Assembly: GCA_030418545.1 (NCBI GenBank)
Contig: QAIB01000001.1
Coordinates: 558,001-622,000 of the forward strand
DNA: 64,000 bases
Reading direction: 5' to 3'
Origin: Xenophilus aerolatus
GTDB lineage: Bacteria; Pseudomonadota; Gammaproteobacteria; Burkholderiales; Burkholderiaceae_C
Numbering within the stretch: the first letter of the stretch is position 1; each line of letters starts with the position of its first letter. The position numbers were made by a program, and so were the translations under genes. Under the pieces are notes generated by a model. The model was not told the origin of the DNA. It ran no database searches and worked only from the letters and a program-made list of their open reading frames with translations. Shown piece by piece: positions 18,383-26,709 of the stretch.

Positions 18383-18459
18383 GGTGGCTGTAGCTCAGTT
18401 GGTAGAGTCCCAGGTTGTGATCCTGGTTGTCGTGGGTTCGAGTCCCATCAGCCACCCCA
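18383..18459 (+). tRNA. tRNA-His (anticodon GUG)
   Basis: A 77-nt tRNA beginning GGTGGCT, with the extra 5' G typical of tRNA-His. Anticodon stem-loop CCAGG-TTGTGAT-CCTGG (GTG), T-loop GGTTCGAGTCC, discriminator C and encoded CCA. A TACAAT -10 box lies at 18365-18370. Confidence 0.97.
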
Positions 18460-18505
18460 TCTTTTGATCTTGTCGGTTGCACGGACCAAGGTCGCTTTAA
18501 AGAGC

Positions 18506-18539
18506 AAAACCCCGCATTCGCAAGGATGCGGGGTTTTTT
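18506..18539 (+). terminator. Rho-independent terminator after tRNA-His
   Basis: The stem AAAACCCCGCAT / ATGCGGGGTTTT with an 8-nt loop runs into six T residues. Confidence 0.92.
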
Positions 18540-18695
18540 CTTGCACGACGTCGTGGCCGACGCAATTTGCGGCCCCTGCTGCGCCGTGAAACATCCGGTT
18601 TCCATCGTGCAATGAAAAAGCCGGCCGAATTGGGTCTTCCCTTCATTTCGACATGAATTAGAATTCACGGCGTTTCAATTGGAAGGACCCTTCGA

Positions 18696-19037
18696 ATGGC
18701 CATCACCCTTGCCGAGATCAATTCCCAGATTCAGCAGCACGACGAGCTCATTGCGCAATTGCGCAAGCAGGCCGAGGAGTTGCGCACCCACGAGCGTGCC
18801 GGCGTGATCGAGGACATTCGCAAGAAGATTGCCGATTACGGCATCACCGCCGCCGATCTGAAGCTGTCGGTGCGGGGCGCTGGCAAGCGGGCCGTGTCGG
18901 CCCCGGCCGCGAAGCCGACCGTGAAATACCGCAGCCCGACGGGCGAGACCTGGTCGGGCGGCCGCGGCCGCAAGCCGCGCTGGGTGACGGAGGCGCTCGC
19001 CGCCGGCAAATCTCTCAGCGAATTCGAGGTGAACTGA
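18696..19037 (+). CDS. H-NS family nucleoid-associated protein
   Basis: A 113-residue H-NS-like silencer. The N-terminal half (residues 5-55) is a charged coiled coil for oligomerisation. The C-terminal DNA-binding domain carries the beta-proteobacterial H-NS hook YRSPTGETWSGGRGRKPRWV (about residues 77-96), which inserts a GRGRKP-type motif into the AT-rich minor groove. It is monocistronic, bracketed by two terminators. The gene and its leader are noticeably lower in GC than their neighbours. Confidence 0.93.
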   Translation: MAITLAEINSQIQQHDELIAQLRKQAEELRTHERAGVIEDIRKKIADYGITAADLKLSVRGAGKRAVSAPAAKPTVKYRSPTGETWSGGRGRKPRWVTEALAAGKSLSEFEVN

Positions 19038-19070
19038 GCAGCTGCCTGCGCGTCGCGCGCCGATTCAAAA

Positions 19071-19103
19071 AACAAAGGCCCGCATTCGCGGGCCTTTGTT
19101 TTT
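19071..19103. terminator. Bidirectional terminator between hns-like gene and qor-like gene
   Basis: The 13-bp stem AACAAAGGCCCGC / GCGGGCCTTTGTT with an ATTC loop has T-rich flanks on both strands. It serves two convergent genes. Confidence 0.9.
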
Positions 19104-19119
19104 GGGCGCCTGTTGCGCT

Positions 19120-20106
19120 TCAGTTGACGAGCACGAGCTTGCCCATCACGCCGCGCGATCCCATGTGCGCATAGGCCGCCTTCAATTCGCCCATCGGCAT
19201 GGTGCGGTCGATGACGGGCTTGACCTTGCCCTGTGCATACCATTGGGCGAGTTCGGCCATCATCTGCGCATTGGCCTTGGGCTCGCGCTTGGCGAAATCG
19301 CCCCAGAACACGCCCACCAGCGACGCGCCCTTGAGGAGCATCAAATTGAGCGGGAGCGACGGAATAGGGCCGGAGGCGAATCCCACCACCAAATAGCGAC
19401 CGCGCCAGGCAATGGAACGGAATGCCGGCTCGGCGAAATCGCCGCCCACCGGGTCGTAGATCACGTCCGGACCCTTGCCGTCGGTGGCCGCCTTGACCGC
19501 CTCGCGGAATGCGCCCGGCAGGGCATGGGTGCTGTAGTTGATCGTCGCATCGGCGCCGATGGACGTGCACAGCGCACACTTCTCGTCGGTGGAGGCCGCC
19601 GCGATCACGCGCGCCCCCGCCGCCTTGGCGATCTGGATCGCGGCGGTGCCCACGCCACCCGCGGCGCCCAGCACCAGCACGGTCTCGCCGGCCTGCAGTT
19701 GGGCCCGATCGATCAGCGCGTGCCAGGACGTGGCGTAGATCATGATGAAGGCCGCCGCGTCCACGTACGAGAAGCCATCGGGCAGCGGCATGCACAGTGC
19801 GGCCGGCGCGAGCGTGTGTGTGCCGAAGCCGCCGGTGCCCGACAGGCAGGCCACGTTCTGACCTGCCTTCAGGTGCGTGACGCCTTCGCCCACGGCCCGC
19901 ACGATGCCGGCGTATTCCGAGCCGGGCACGAAGGGCAGGGGCGGCTTGATCTGGTACTTGTTCTGGACGATGAGCAGGTCGGGGAAGTTCAGGCTCGCTG
20001 CCTTGATCTCCACCAGCACCTGACCCGGCCCGGGCTCCGGCGTGGGCAATTCCTTCCAGGTGAGCGCGTCGACGCCCACCGGATCCTCGCAAAGCCATGC
20101 ATGCAT
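19120..20106 (-). CDS. NADPH:quinone oxidoreductase family protein (zeta-crystallin-like MDR)
   Basis: A 328-residue medium-chain dehydrogenase/reductase. It has the GroES-like N-terminal domain (VPGSEYAGIV, about residues 62-71) and a Rossmann domain with LVLGAAGGVGTAAIQIAK (about 146-163). The zinc-binding Cys/His set of alcohol dehydrogenases is absent, which fits the quinone-oxidoreductase group that reduces quinones or enals with NADPH. The ATG at 20106 (MHAWLCED) starts the conserved domain. It is divergent from surE. Confidence 0.85.
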   Translation of the reverse strand: MHAWLCEDPVGVDALTWKELPTPEPGPGQVLVEIKAASLNFPDLLIVQNKYQIKPPLPFVPGSEYAGIVRAVGEGVTHLKAGQNVACLSGTGGFGTHTLAPAALCMPLPDGFSYVDAAAFIMIYATSWHALIDRAQLQAGETVLVLGAAGGVGTAAIQIAKAAGARVIAAASTDEKCALCTSIGADATINYSTHALPGAFREAVKAATDGKGPDVIYDPVGGDFAEPAFRSIAWRGRYLVVGFASGPIPSLPLNLMLLKGASLVGVFWGDFAKREPKANAQMMAELAQWYAQGKVKPVIDRTMPMGELKAAYAHMGSRGVMGKLVLVN

Positions 20107-20244
20107 CCGAAAGTCTCCGTCTGTGAAGCGGCGCATGATACGGGCCGCCCCCGTGGGCGCGATGTCCCTGGCGAGACCGGGATCGCGCGCCGGTCCAGGC
20201 GGCGCGGAGCGCCACAGGGGCGGCCTAGAATCGCGCGCTCTGCC

Positions 20245-21009
20245 ATGAAGATCCTCATTTCCAACGACGACGGTTACCAGGCGCCCGGCATCGTCGCACT
20301 GCACAAGGCGCTGGCCGAGATCGCCGAGGTCGAGGTGATCGCGCCGGAGCACAACAACAGCGCCAAGTCCAACGCACTGACCCTGTCTGCGCCGCTGTAC
20401 GTCCACCAGGCGCACAACGGCTTCCGCTACGTGACGGGCACGCCCGCGGATTGCGTGCACATCGCGCTCAAGGGTTTGCTGGACTATCGGCCGGACCTGG
20501 TGGTCTCGGGTATCAACAACGGCGCCAACATGGGCGACGACACCATCTATTCGGGCACTGTCGGCGCTGCGATGGAGGCCTACCTGTTCGGCATCCCCGC
20601 CATCGCCATCTCGCAGATCGAGAAGGGCTGGGCGCACGTGGACGCGGCTGCGCAGGTCGCGCAGCGGCTGGTGCAGCGCATCGAACGCGAGCGCATGCTC
20701 GGCGGCTCGGCCTGGCTGCTCAACGTCAACGTGCCCAACCGGCCGGTGGAGGAGCTCAAGCCGATCAAGGTCTGCCGCCTCGGCCGGCGGCACGCGGCCG
20801 AGAAGGTCATCACGCAGGACAGCCCGCGCGGCGACACCATGTACTGGATCGCCGGCGCCGGGGGGGCGAAGGACAGCGGCGAAGGCACGGATTTCCATGC
20901 CACGGCAGCGGGCCACGTGGCCCTCACGCCCCTGCAGATCGACCTGACCGACCACGCGCGCCTGGGCGAGTGGGGCGAGGCCGTGGCCCGCCTCGACGCG
21001 GCCGACTGA
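20245..21009 (+). CDS. surE: 5'/3'-nucleotidase SurE
   Basis: A 254-residue SurE, a metal-dependent phosphatase acting on nucleoside monophosphates and short polyphosphates, linked to stationary-phase survival. The family signatures are intact: ISNDDGYQAPGI at residues 5-16 with the metal-binding Asp pair, the NNSAKSNALT loop, and VVSGINNGANMGDDTIYSGT near residues 90-109. It is first in the surE-pcm-nlpD cluster and 4 nt from pcm. Confidence 0.96.
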   Translation: MKILISNDDGYQAPGIVALHKALAEIAEVEVIAPEHNNSAKSNALTLSAPLYVHQAHNGFRYVTGTPADCVHIALKGLLDYRPDLVVSGINNGANMGDDTIYSGTVGAAMEAYLFGIPAIAISQIEKGWAHVDAAAQVAQRLVQRIERERMLGGSAWLLNVNVPNRPVEELKPIKVCRLGRRHAAEKVITQDSPRGDTMYWIAGAGGAKDSGEGTDFHATAAGHVALTPLQIDLTDHARLGEWGEAVARLDAAD

Positions 21010-21013
21010 GCGC

Positions 21014-21787
21014 ATGGCCCAGCAGCGCCCCTCGTTCCCGGTCAAGCTCACGCCGACCGCATCGGCCGTCACGCGCGGGCGCCAGCCGTCCGTGCCGGCC
21101 AGCCCGGTGGTCAGCAGCACGCCCTCGATGGCGTCCGAAGCCATCCGCGCGCGCATGGTGCAAAAGCTGGCCCAGCAGGGCATCGCCGACGGGCGGGTGC
21201 TTCGCGCCATGGGCACGGTCGAGCGGCATCGTTTCGTCGACAGCGCCCTCGTCAACCAGGCGTACGAGGACACCAGCCTGCCGATCGGCCTGGGCCAGAC
21301 CATTTCCAAGCCGAACGTCGTCGCCCGCATGATCGAGCTGCTGCTCGGCGCGCCGGCCCTGGCCGGCAAGCCGCAGGAGCGCCTCGGCCGCGTGCTGGAG
21401 ATCGGCACCGGCTGCGGCTACCAGGCTGCGGTGCTGAGCCACGTCGCGAGCGAGGTCTACAGCATCGAACGGCTGCGCGGGCTGCACGAGCGCGCCCGTT
21501 CCAACCTGCGGCCGTTCCGGCTGGCGAACGTGCACTTGATGCTGGCCGACGGTCGCATCGGCTATGCGCGCGGCGCGCCGTACGCCGGCATCATCGCGGC
21601 CGCTGGCGGCGAGGAGGTGCCGGCGGAGTGGGTCGAGCAACTGGCGGTGGGCGGGCGCATCGTAGCTCCGACGGTTTCTGCAAATGGTGGCCAAACGCTT
21701 GTCATCATTGATAAAAATGCCCGTGGGATCGAGCGGCGTGTTCTTGAGGCCGTTCACTTTGTCCCTCTAAAATCCGGGATTGCTTGA
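21014..21787 (+). CDS. pcm: Protein-L-isoaspartate O-methyltransferase
   Basis: A 257-residue PCMT that methylates L-isoaspartyl residues with S-adenosylmethionine so that damaged proteins can be repaired. Motifs: LPIGLGQTISKPNVVARM (about residues 90-107), SAM-binding LEIGTGCGYQAAVLS (about 128-142), and GRIVAPTVSANG near the end. An N-terminal extension of about 45 residues, rich in Ser/Pro/Val, precedes the catalytic domain. The last 120 bp are lower in GC than the rest and contain a possible nlpD promoter. Confidence 0.94.
   Translation: MAQQRPSFPVKLTPTASAVTRGRQPSVPASPVVSSTPSMASEAIRARMVQKLAQQGIADGRVLRAMGTVERHRFVDSALVNQAYEDTSLPIGLGQTISKPNVVARMIELLLGAPALAGKPQERLGRVLEIGTGCGYQAAVLSHVASEVYSIERLRGLHERARSNLRPFRLANVHLMLADGRIGYARGAPYAGIIAAAGGEEVPAEWVEQLAVGGRIVAPTVSANGGQTLVIIDKNARGIERRVLEAVHFVPLKSGIA
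21744..21773 (+). promoter_or_regulatory. Possible nlpD promoter inside the pcm 3' end
   Basis: TTGAGG (21744-21749), an 18-bp spacer and TAAAAT (21768-21773) lie about 25 bp before the nlpD ATG in a locally AT-rich stretch. In enterobacteria promoters around nlpD drive rpoS; here only nlpD lies downstream. Confidence 0.35.
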
Positions 21788-21798
21788 AGGAAAGACAC

Positions 21799-22734
21799 AT
21801 GCAGGGTTTTGGTAACCGGCGCTGGCTGGTGTGGTCGTCGTTGGCGCTCGTGCTGGCTGTCGCGGGCTGCAGCACCGCCAAGCGCGGCCCGGCCCCGGTC
21901 GAAGACCGCGGCACCATGAGCCAGGCGCCGGCCGCAGCCGCCGGGCCGGTCATCGGCCCGAACGGCCTGCCCATCACCGATGCCAACGGCAAGCCGCTGC
22001 CGGGCGTCGAGAACCTCGGAAAGCCCGGCTACTACGCCGTGCGGCCCGGCGACACCATCCGCCGCATCGCGTCGGAAACCAGCCAGAACTGGCGCGACCT
22101 CGTTCGCTGGAACAACCTCGACAACCCGGACCTGATCGAGGTCGGCCAGGTGCTGCGGGTGATTCCCCCGGCTGCGGGTGCCGTCGCCGCGGCCCCTGCA
22201 TCCACCGCGCCGTCGGCGACGAGCGGTACCGCCGCCGCGACCAGCGCCGCAGCTGCAGCCGCGGCGGCCACGGCGCCGGCCGCCACTGCCAGCGCACCGG
22301 CCGTGAAGCCGACGCCGCCGGTCACCACCTCTTCGGTGGCGCCTGCCGCCGCCGCGTCGGGCGACGAGGACGTCGGCTGGATCTGGCCCGCCCATGGCAG
22401 CCTGATCGCCGGCTTCGACGAGGTGAAGAACAAGGGCCTGGACATCGGCGGCAAGGCCGGCGACGCCGTGCTCGCCGCGGCCGACGGGCGCGTCGTCTAC
22501 GCCGGCGCAGGGCTGCGCGGCTACGGCAACCTCATCATCCTCAAGCACAACAACACCTACCTGACGGCCTACGCCCACAACCAGACCCTGCTGGTGAAGG
22601 AAGACCAGTCGGTGCAGAAGGGCCAGAAGATCGCCGAGATGGGCAGCAGCGACGCCGACCGCGTCAAGCTGCACTTCGAGATCCGCCGCCAGGGCAAGCC
22701 GGTCGATCCGTCGCGCTACCTGCCGGCGCGCTGA
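21799..22734 (+). CDS. nlpD: Murein hydrolase activator lipoprotein NlpD
   Basis: A 311-residue lipoprotein. A signal peptide with lipobox (LVLAVAGC, lipidated Cys at about residue 22) leads to a LysM peptidoglycan-binding domain at about 73-118 (YYAVRPGDTIRRIA...LIEVGQVLRVIP), a long Ala/Thr/Pro linker, and a LytM/M23 domain from about 193. The M23 site is degenerate: NKGLDIGG in place of H-x3-D and LHFEIR in place of the H-x-H end. It therefore should activate an amidase (AmiC-type) at septation rather than cut murein. The ATG at 21799 was preferred to a TTG five codons upstream. Confidence 0.93.
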   Translation: MQGFGNRRWLVWSSLALVLAVAGCSTAKRGPAPVEDRGTMSQAPAAAAGPVIGPNGLPITDANGKPLPGVENLGKPGYYAVRPGDTIRRIASETSQNWRDLVRWNNLDNPDLIEVGQVLRVIPPAAGAVAAAPASTAPSATSGTAAATSAAAAAAAATAPAATASAPAVKPTPPVTTSSVAPAAAASGDEDVGWIWPAHGSLIAGFDEVKNKGLDIGGKAGDAVLAAADGRVVYAGAGLRGYGNLIILKHNNTYLTAYAHNQTLLVKEDQSVQKGQKIAEMGSSDADRVKLHFEIRRQGKPVDPSRYLPAR

Positions 22735-22766
22735 GCGGCGGCGGCTGCAAGTGCAGCCTTCCCCCT

Positions 22767-22803
22767 GCCGAGCCAGGCGCATGCCGGCTCGGCTTTTGTT
22801 TTT
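22767..22803 (+). terminator. Rho-independent terminator after nlpD
   Basis: GCCGAGCC / GGCTCGGC with a short GC-containing loop, then TTTTGTTTTT. It ends the surE-pcm-nlpD transcript. Confidence 0.87.
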
Positions 22804-22806
22804 CAT

Positions 22807-22865
22807 GAGCCCGATGGGCCTCCAGCGGTTGCCGCGCTTGCGCCGGCAGCTATGGAGTTTGTAGC
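22807..22865 (-). repeat. Dispersed GCTAT/ATAGC repeat, copy 3 (inverted)
   Basis: Starts GAGCCCGATGGGCCTCCAGC, then CGCTTGCGCCGGCA and the core GCTATGGAGTTTGTAGC. It directly follows the nlpD terminator. Confidence 0.75.
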
Positions 22866-22943
22866 GGTTTCTGCATGCTGAGCGGCGTGCACGACACTGG
22901 GCCGCCGGCCTCTGCCGCACCGCCTGCCAACGACAATCACCCG

Positions 22944-24392
22944 ATGACGGATTCGACCCAGAACAACCCGGCGCTGACCACGACGCCACCCTCCGACGAC
23001 GGCTGGCTGCACGTCGAATCGATCGACCTCGAAGCGCAGGGCGTCGCCCACCGGCCCGACGGCAAGGTGGTGTTCATCGACGGCGCGCTGCCCTTCGAGC
23101 AGGTGCGGGTGAACGTGCATCGCAAGAAGAACAACTGGGAGCAGGGCACGCTGTCGGCGTTGCGCCGCGAGTCTTCGCAACGCGTGCGGCCGGGCTGCCC
23201 GCATTTCGGCCTGCACGCCGGGGCCTGCGGCGGCTGCAAGATGCAGCACCTCGACCCGGCGGCGCAGGTCGCCGTGAAGCAGCGCGCGCTGGAAGACAAC
23301 CTGTGGCACCTGGGCAAGGTCAAGCCCGAGACGCTGCTGCGGCCGCTGGAAGGTCCGAGCTGGCACTACCGCTACCGCGCGCGGCTGTCGGTGCGCTACG
23401 TGGAGAAGAAGGGAACGACGCTGATCGGCTTCCACGAGCGCAAGAGCCGCTACGTGGCCGACATGACGGTCTGCCCGGTGCTTCCGCGCGCGGTGAGCGA
23501 CATGCTGGTGCCACTGCGCGGGCTGATCGATTCGCTCGATGCGCGCCAGACCTGTCCGCAGATCGAGGTGGCCTGCGGCGACGCGCCCGGCACCACGCAG
23601 CTCGGCGTGATCGCGCTCGTGCTGCGGCACCTGGAGCCGCTGAGCGGTGCCGACGTGCAGCGCCTGAAAAGCTTCGCGGCCGCGCATGACCGCGTGCAAT
23701 GGTGGCTGCAGCCGAAGGGGCCCGACACCGTGCATCGGCTGGAAGAGGGCGGCCCGCAGCTCGCCTATGAACTGCCGGACTTCGGCATCACGATGCCCTT
23801 CAAGCCGACCGACTTCACGCAGGTCAACCCGCACATCAACCGCGTGCTCGTTTCGCGTGCGCTGCGGCTGCTGGACGTGCAGGCCGGCGAACGCGTGATC
23901 GACTGGTTCTGCGGCCTGGGCAATTTCACCCTGCCGCTGGCCACGCAGGCGGGCGAGGTGCTGGGCATCGAGGGCAGCGAGGTGCTGGTGGCGCGCGCGC
24001 AGCAGAATTTCGAAAGAAATCGGGCCGAAACGCCCGCCGGGCGGGCGCTGGCAGCTACGAATTTTGTAGCACGCAACCTCTTCGAGATGACGCCGGCGAT
24101 GCTGGTGGCCGACGGGCGCGCCGACCGCTGGCTGGTCGACCCGCCGCGCGAAGGCGCCTTCGCCTTGGCCAAGGCGCTGGCCGACCTGGAACAGCAGCCC
24201 GAACTGCGCACCGGCGGCTGGACGGCGCCGCGCCGCATCGTCTATGTGAGCTGCAACCCGTCGACCCTGGCGCGCGACGCCGGGCTGCTGGTGCACCAGG
24301 CCGGCTACCGCTGCACGCTGGCGGGGGCGATCAACATGTTCCCGCACACGGCGCACGTGGAGTCGATCGCGGTGTTCGAACGCAGCGCCTGA
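22944..24392 (+). CDS. rlmD: 23S rRNA (uracil-1939-C5)-methyltransferase RlmD
   Basis: A 482-residue RumA/RlmD. The N-terminal TRAM-like domain is followed by the [4Fe-4S] cysteines CPHF...CGGCKMQH and MTVCPV. The SAM-dependent C-terminal domain has [16 protein letters not shown], the LVDPPREGA motif and the nucleophile Cys in [12 protein letters not shown]. An in-frame ATG at 22875 would add 23 weak residues; 22944 is preferred. Oddity: a full dispersed repeat element lies inside the gene (24010-24070) and is translated as part of a surface loop after the SAM-binding strand, adding about nine residues compared with E. coli RlmD. Confidence 0.94.
   Translation: MTDSTQNNPALTTTPPSDDGWLHVESIDLEAQGVAHRPDGKVVFIDGALPFEQVRVNVHRKKNNWEQGTLSALRRESSQRVRPGCPHFGLHAGACGGCKMQHLDPAAQVAVKQRALEDNLWHLGKVKPETLLRPLEGPSWHYRYRARLSVRYVEKKGTTLIGFHERKSRYVADMTVCPVLPRAVSDMLVPLRGLIDSLDARQTCPQIEVACGDAPGTTQLGVIALVLRHLEPLSGADVQRLKSFAAAHDRVQWWLQPKGPDTVHRLEEGGPQLAYELPDFGITMPFKPTDFTQVNPHINRVLVSRALRLLDVQAGERVIDWFCGLGNFTLPLATQAGEVLGIEGSEVLVARAQQNFERNRAETPAGRALAATNFVARNLFEMTPAMLVADGRADRWLVDPPREGAFALAKALADLEQQPELRTGGWTAPRRIVYVSCNPSTLARDAGLLVHQAGYRCTLAGAINMFPHTAHVESIAVFERSA
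24010..24070 (-). repeat. Dispersed GCTAT/ATAGC repeat, copy 4, inside rlmD
   Basis: TTCGAAAGAAATCGGGCCGA...GCGCTGGCA and the core GCTACGAATTTTGTAGC lie wholly within the rlmD reading frame. It is translated as roughly [20 protein letters not shown]. Confidence 0.7.
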
Positions 24393-24427
24393 ACCGCCCG
24401 CCACACAGGGCGAAGCCGAGAAAGCAC

Positions 24428-24456
24428 AAGGGGGCCATAACGGCCCCCTTGTTGTT
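24428..24456. terminator. Bidirectional terminator between rlmD and the BI-1 gene
   Basis: AAGGGGGCC / GGCCCCCTT with an ATAAC loop, then GTTGTT on the plus strand and an A-rich 5' flank that gives Ts on the minus strand. Confidence 0.85.
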
Positions 24457-24487
24457 CCAGCGAAGCGTCGTGGACTCGATGCGTCCC

Positions 24488-25189
24488 TTACTCCCGCTCG
24501 CCGCCGAAGATGCCCAGCAGCGCCAGCAGGCTCTGGAACACGTTGAACAGGTCGAGGTACAGCGCCAGCGTGGCGCTGATGTAGTTGGTCTCGCCGCCGT
24601 CGATGATCTGCTTCAGGTCGTACAGCATGTAGGCCGAGAAGATCCCGATGGCCGCCACCGAGATCGCGAGCATGCCGGCCGTCGAACCGACGAAGACGTT
24701 GATGATCGAGCCGATGAAGAGCACGAGCACGCCGACGAACAGGAACTTGCCCATGCCCGACAGGTCGCGCTTGATGACCGTGGCCAGCGATGCCATGACG
24801 AAGAACACGCCGGCCGTGCCGCCGAAGGCGGTCATCACCAGCTCGGAGCCGTTCTTGAAGCCCAGCACCATCGCGATCAGCCGCGACAGCATCAGGCCCA
24901 TGAAGAAGGTGAAGCCCAGCAGCACCGGCACGCCGGCGGCGGAATTCTTGGTCTTCTCGATCGCGAACATGAAGCCGAAGGCGCCCAGCATGAACACCAC
25001 CAGGCCGAGGCCGCCGGTCAGCGAACGGGTCAGGCCCGTGGCCACACCCAGCCATGCGCCAAGCACGGTCGGGATCAGGCTCAGCGCCAGCAGCCAGTAG
25101 GTGTTGCGCAGCACGCGCTGCCGTTCGGCCTGCGGCAGCGCCTGGCCGTAGGCGACGGGGGATTCGAAGGTGTCGGCGCGATCGGTCAT
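24488..25189 (-). CDS. Bax inhibitor-1 (BI-1/YccA) family membrane protein
   Basis: A 233-residue protein with seven hydrophobic helices, a BI-1/TMBIM-family putative pH-dependent calcium leak channel or FtsH-modulating protein related to YccA/YbhL. The conserved late motif with paired Asp is visible as YMLYDLKQIIDGGETNYISA near residues 182-201, followed by ALYLDLFNVFQSLL. The ATG at 25189 begins a hydrophilic N-terminus; the frame continues upstream without homology. The minus-strand leader has a GGAGTTCCTGCC sequence before the ATG that could bind the ribosome. Confidence 0.88.
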   Translation of the reverse strand: MTDRADTFESPVAYGQALPQAERQRVLRNTYWLLALSLIPTVLGAWLGVATGLTRSLTGGLGLVVFMLGAFGFMFAIEKTKNSAAGVPVLLGFTFFMGLMLSRLIAMVLGFKNGSELVMTAFGGTAGVFFVMASLATVIKRDLSGMGKFLFVGVLVLFIGSIINVFVGSTAGMLAISVAAIGIFSAYMLYDLKQIIDGGETNYISATLALYLDLFNVFQSLLALLGIFGGERE

Positions 25190-25392
25190 GGCAGGAACTC
25201 CTGGAAAGGGTGGGCTGCGCAACGCGGGTGCGGACGCACGGGGAACAGATGGGGCGGATTCTAGAAGGCTGCAAGAGGCGCCCCGGAGAAACCGCGCGCC
25301 GAGCAAGCCCACCCTGGCTCCGCGCGCGATCCGTCACGACAGCGGCCGCCGGGCGCTATGCTCGACCTTTTGCCCTTCGCAGAGCTGACACC

Positions 25393-25800
25393 ATGAAGAC
25401 CAAGCACTACCTCGAACTCGACGACGTCAAGCGCATCGCCGCGGCTGCGGAAGCCGAAGCGCTGAAGAACAACTGGGCCGTGACCATCGCCATCAGCGAC
25501 GACGCCGGCCACCTGCTGTGGCTGCAGCGCCTGGACGGCGCGGCCGCGCTGTCCTCGCACATCGCGCCGGCCAAGGCGCACACCGCTGCCTTGGGGCGCC
25601 GCGAGAGCAAGGGCTATGAAGACGTCATCAACGGCGGCCGCACCGCCTTCCTCACGGCGCCGGCTGTGAAGGGCATGCTCGAGGGCGGTGTGCCGATCGT
25701 GAAGGACGGCCAGGTGATCGGTGCCGTGGGCGTGAGCGGCGTGAAGTCCAACGAGGACGCGCAGATCGCCAAGGCGGGCATCGCGGCCCTCGGGCTCTGA
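25393..25800 (+). CDS. GlcG/HbpS family heme-binding-like protein
   Basis: A 135-residue single-domain GlcG/HbpS (DUF336) protein. The family fold is recognisable from AVTIAISDDAGHLLWLQRLDGA (first half read as IAISDDAGHL, about residues 31-40) and the C-terminal GGVPIVKDGQVIGAVGVSG. Members bind heme or small corrinoid-like ligands, and some are secreted, but no signal peptide is present here. It stands alone, convergent with hemP, which hints at a link to heme handling, but that is inference only. Confidence 0.85.
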   Translation: MKTKHYLELDDVKRIAAAAEAEALKNNWAVTIAISDDAGHLLWLQRLDGAAALSSHIAPAKAHTAALGRRESKGYEDVINGGRTAFLTAPAVKGMLEGGVPIVKDGQVIGAVGVSGVKSNEDAQIAKAGIAALGL

Positions 25801-25824
25801 GCACGCGGACACTTTGCCCATGAA

Positions 25825-25854
25825 AAAGCCGGCCTCGAGGGCCGGCTTTGTTCT
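25825..25854. terminator. Bidirectional terminator between the GlcG-like gene and hemP
   Basis: AAAGCCGGCC / GGCCGGCTTT with a TCGAG loop, then TGTTCTTTC on the plus strand and TTTCA on the minus strand. The remaining gap up to hemP (about 125 bp) shows nothing else. Confidence 0.85.
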
Positions 25855-25980
25855 TTCTGGGAGCGTCGCAGCGTGGAAAAAAGGGCTTGGCTGGGAAAAC
25901 CGTGGCTAGCCAAAAACGACCCTCGGAGAATCATCTCCTCGAGTCGCCCCACGATGAAACTTGCGAGGGGCGCCGATCCT

Positions 25981-26199
25981 TTACTTGGTGAGGATCAGCT
26001 TGCCGAGTTTGGTGGCCTGCAGACGATAGAGCGAGCCGTTGTGCATGATGCCGATGGTCTTCTGCCCCTTGAGCAATTCGTTGCTCTGGACCAAGTGGGC
26101 CGGGTGCACGCTGGAGGCCAGGGCGGTGCCCGCGCCGCCGCCGGCTTGGTCCAGCGAAGGATGGCTCAGAACATTGAAGGCGGTCGGTGTGGCTTGCAT
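25981..26199 (-). CDS. hemP: Hemin uptake protein HemP
   Basis: A 72-residue small protein. The C-terminal half is the HemP domain: ELLKGQKTIGIMHNGSLYRL, then QATKLGKLILTK. HemP is a small factor needed for heme uptake and, in some bacteria, an activator of the heme-receptor gene. The N-terminal 35 residues are unstructured and Ala/Gly-rich. It has its own promoter overlapped by a good Fur box. No heme receptor gene lies downstream, which is unusual because hemP normally precedes one. Confidence 0.9.
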   Translation of the reverse strand: MQATPTAFNVLSHPSLDQAGGGAGTALASSVHPAHLVQSNELLKGQKTIGIMHNGSLYRLQATKLGKLILTK

Positions 26200-26230
26200 G
26201 GAGGAAGTCCTTCTGGAAGGCGATGATCAA

Positions 26231-26258
26231 ATGATAATGATTCGCAATAAGAAGTCAA
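26231..26258 (-). promoter_or_regulatory. hemP promoter overlapped by a Fur box
   Basis: On the minus strand a -35 TTGACT (26253-26258), a 16-bp spacer and a -10 TATCAT (26231-26236) frame a 19-mer at 26233-26251 that matches the Fur consensus at about 14 of 19 positions, including an unbroken AATCATTATC. Confidence 0.78.
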
Positions 26259-26289
26259 TCGCTGCGATGCATTTTTTTGTGTGCCGCCC

Positions 26290-26703
26290 TCAGTTCTTCG
26301 TCGGGTCGTTGATGAAGCCGATCTTGTGCACGCCGGCGCGCGTCGCGGCGGCCATGGCGCCCGCCACGCGCTCGTAGCGCACGTCCTTGTCGGCGCGGAT
26401 GTGCAGATCCGGCGGCTGCTGCTGGGCGCCCGCCGCGGCCAGGCGCGACTCCAGCGTGGCGTCGTCGATCTTTTCCTGGTTCCAGTAATAGCTGCCGCTG
26501 GCGTCGACGCTCAGCGAGATCGTCTCGGGCTTGGTCTCTTCCCGCTGCGTGGTCTCGCGCGGCAGGTCGATGTTCACGGCGTGCTTCATCACCGGCACGG
26601 TGATGATGAAGATGATGAGGAGCACCAGCATGACGTCGACCAGCGGCGTCATGTTGATCTCGTTCATCACGTCATCGGGTTCGTCCTGGGTACCGAAGGC
26701 CAT
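26290..26703 (-). CDS. exbD: Biopolymer transport protein ExbD
   Basis: A 137-residue ExbD/TolR protein. The short cytoplasmic N-terminus with MNEINMTPLVDVMLVLLIIF carries the conserved pore Asp (about residue 25) in its single transmembrane helix, followed by a periplasmic domain. With ExbB it forms the proton-driven motor that energises TonB. It follows exbB by 6 nt in tonB-exbB-exbD. Confidence 0.95.
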   Translation of the reverse strand: MAFGTQDEPDDVMNEINMTPLVDVMLVLLIIFIITVPVMKHAVNIDLPRETTQREETKPETISLSVDASGSYYWNQEKIDDATLESRLAAAGAQQQPPDLHIRADKDVRYERVAGAMAAATRAGVHKIGFINDPTKN

Positions 26704-26709
26704 GGTGGT

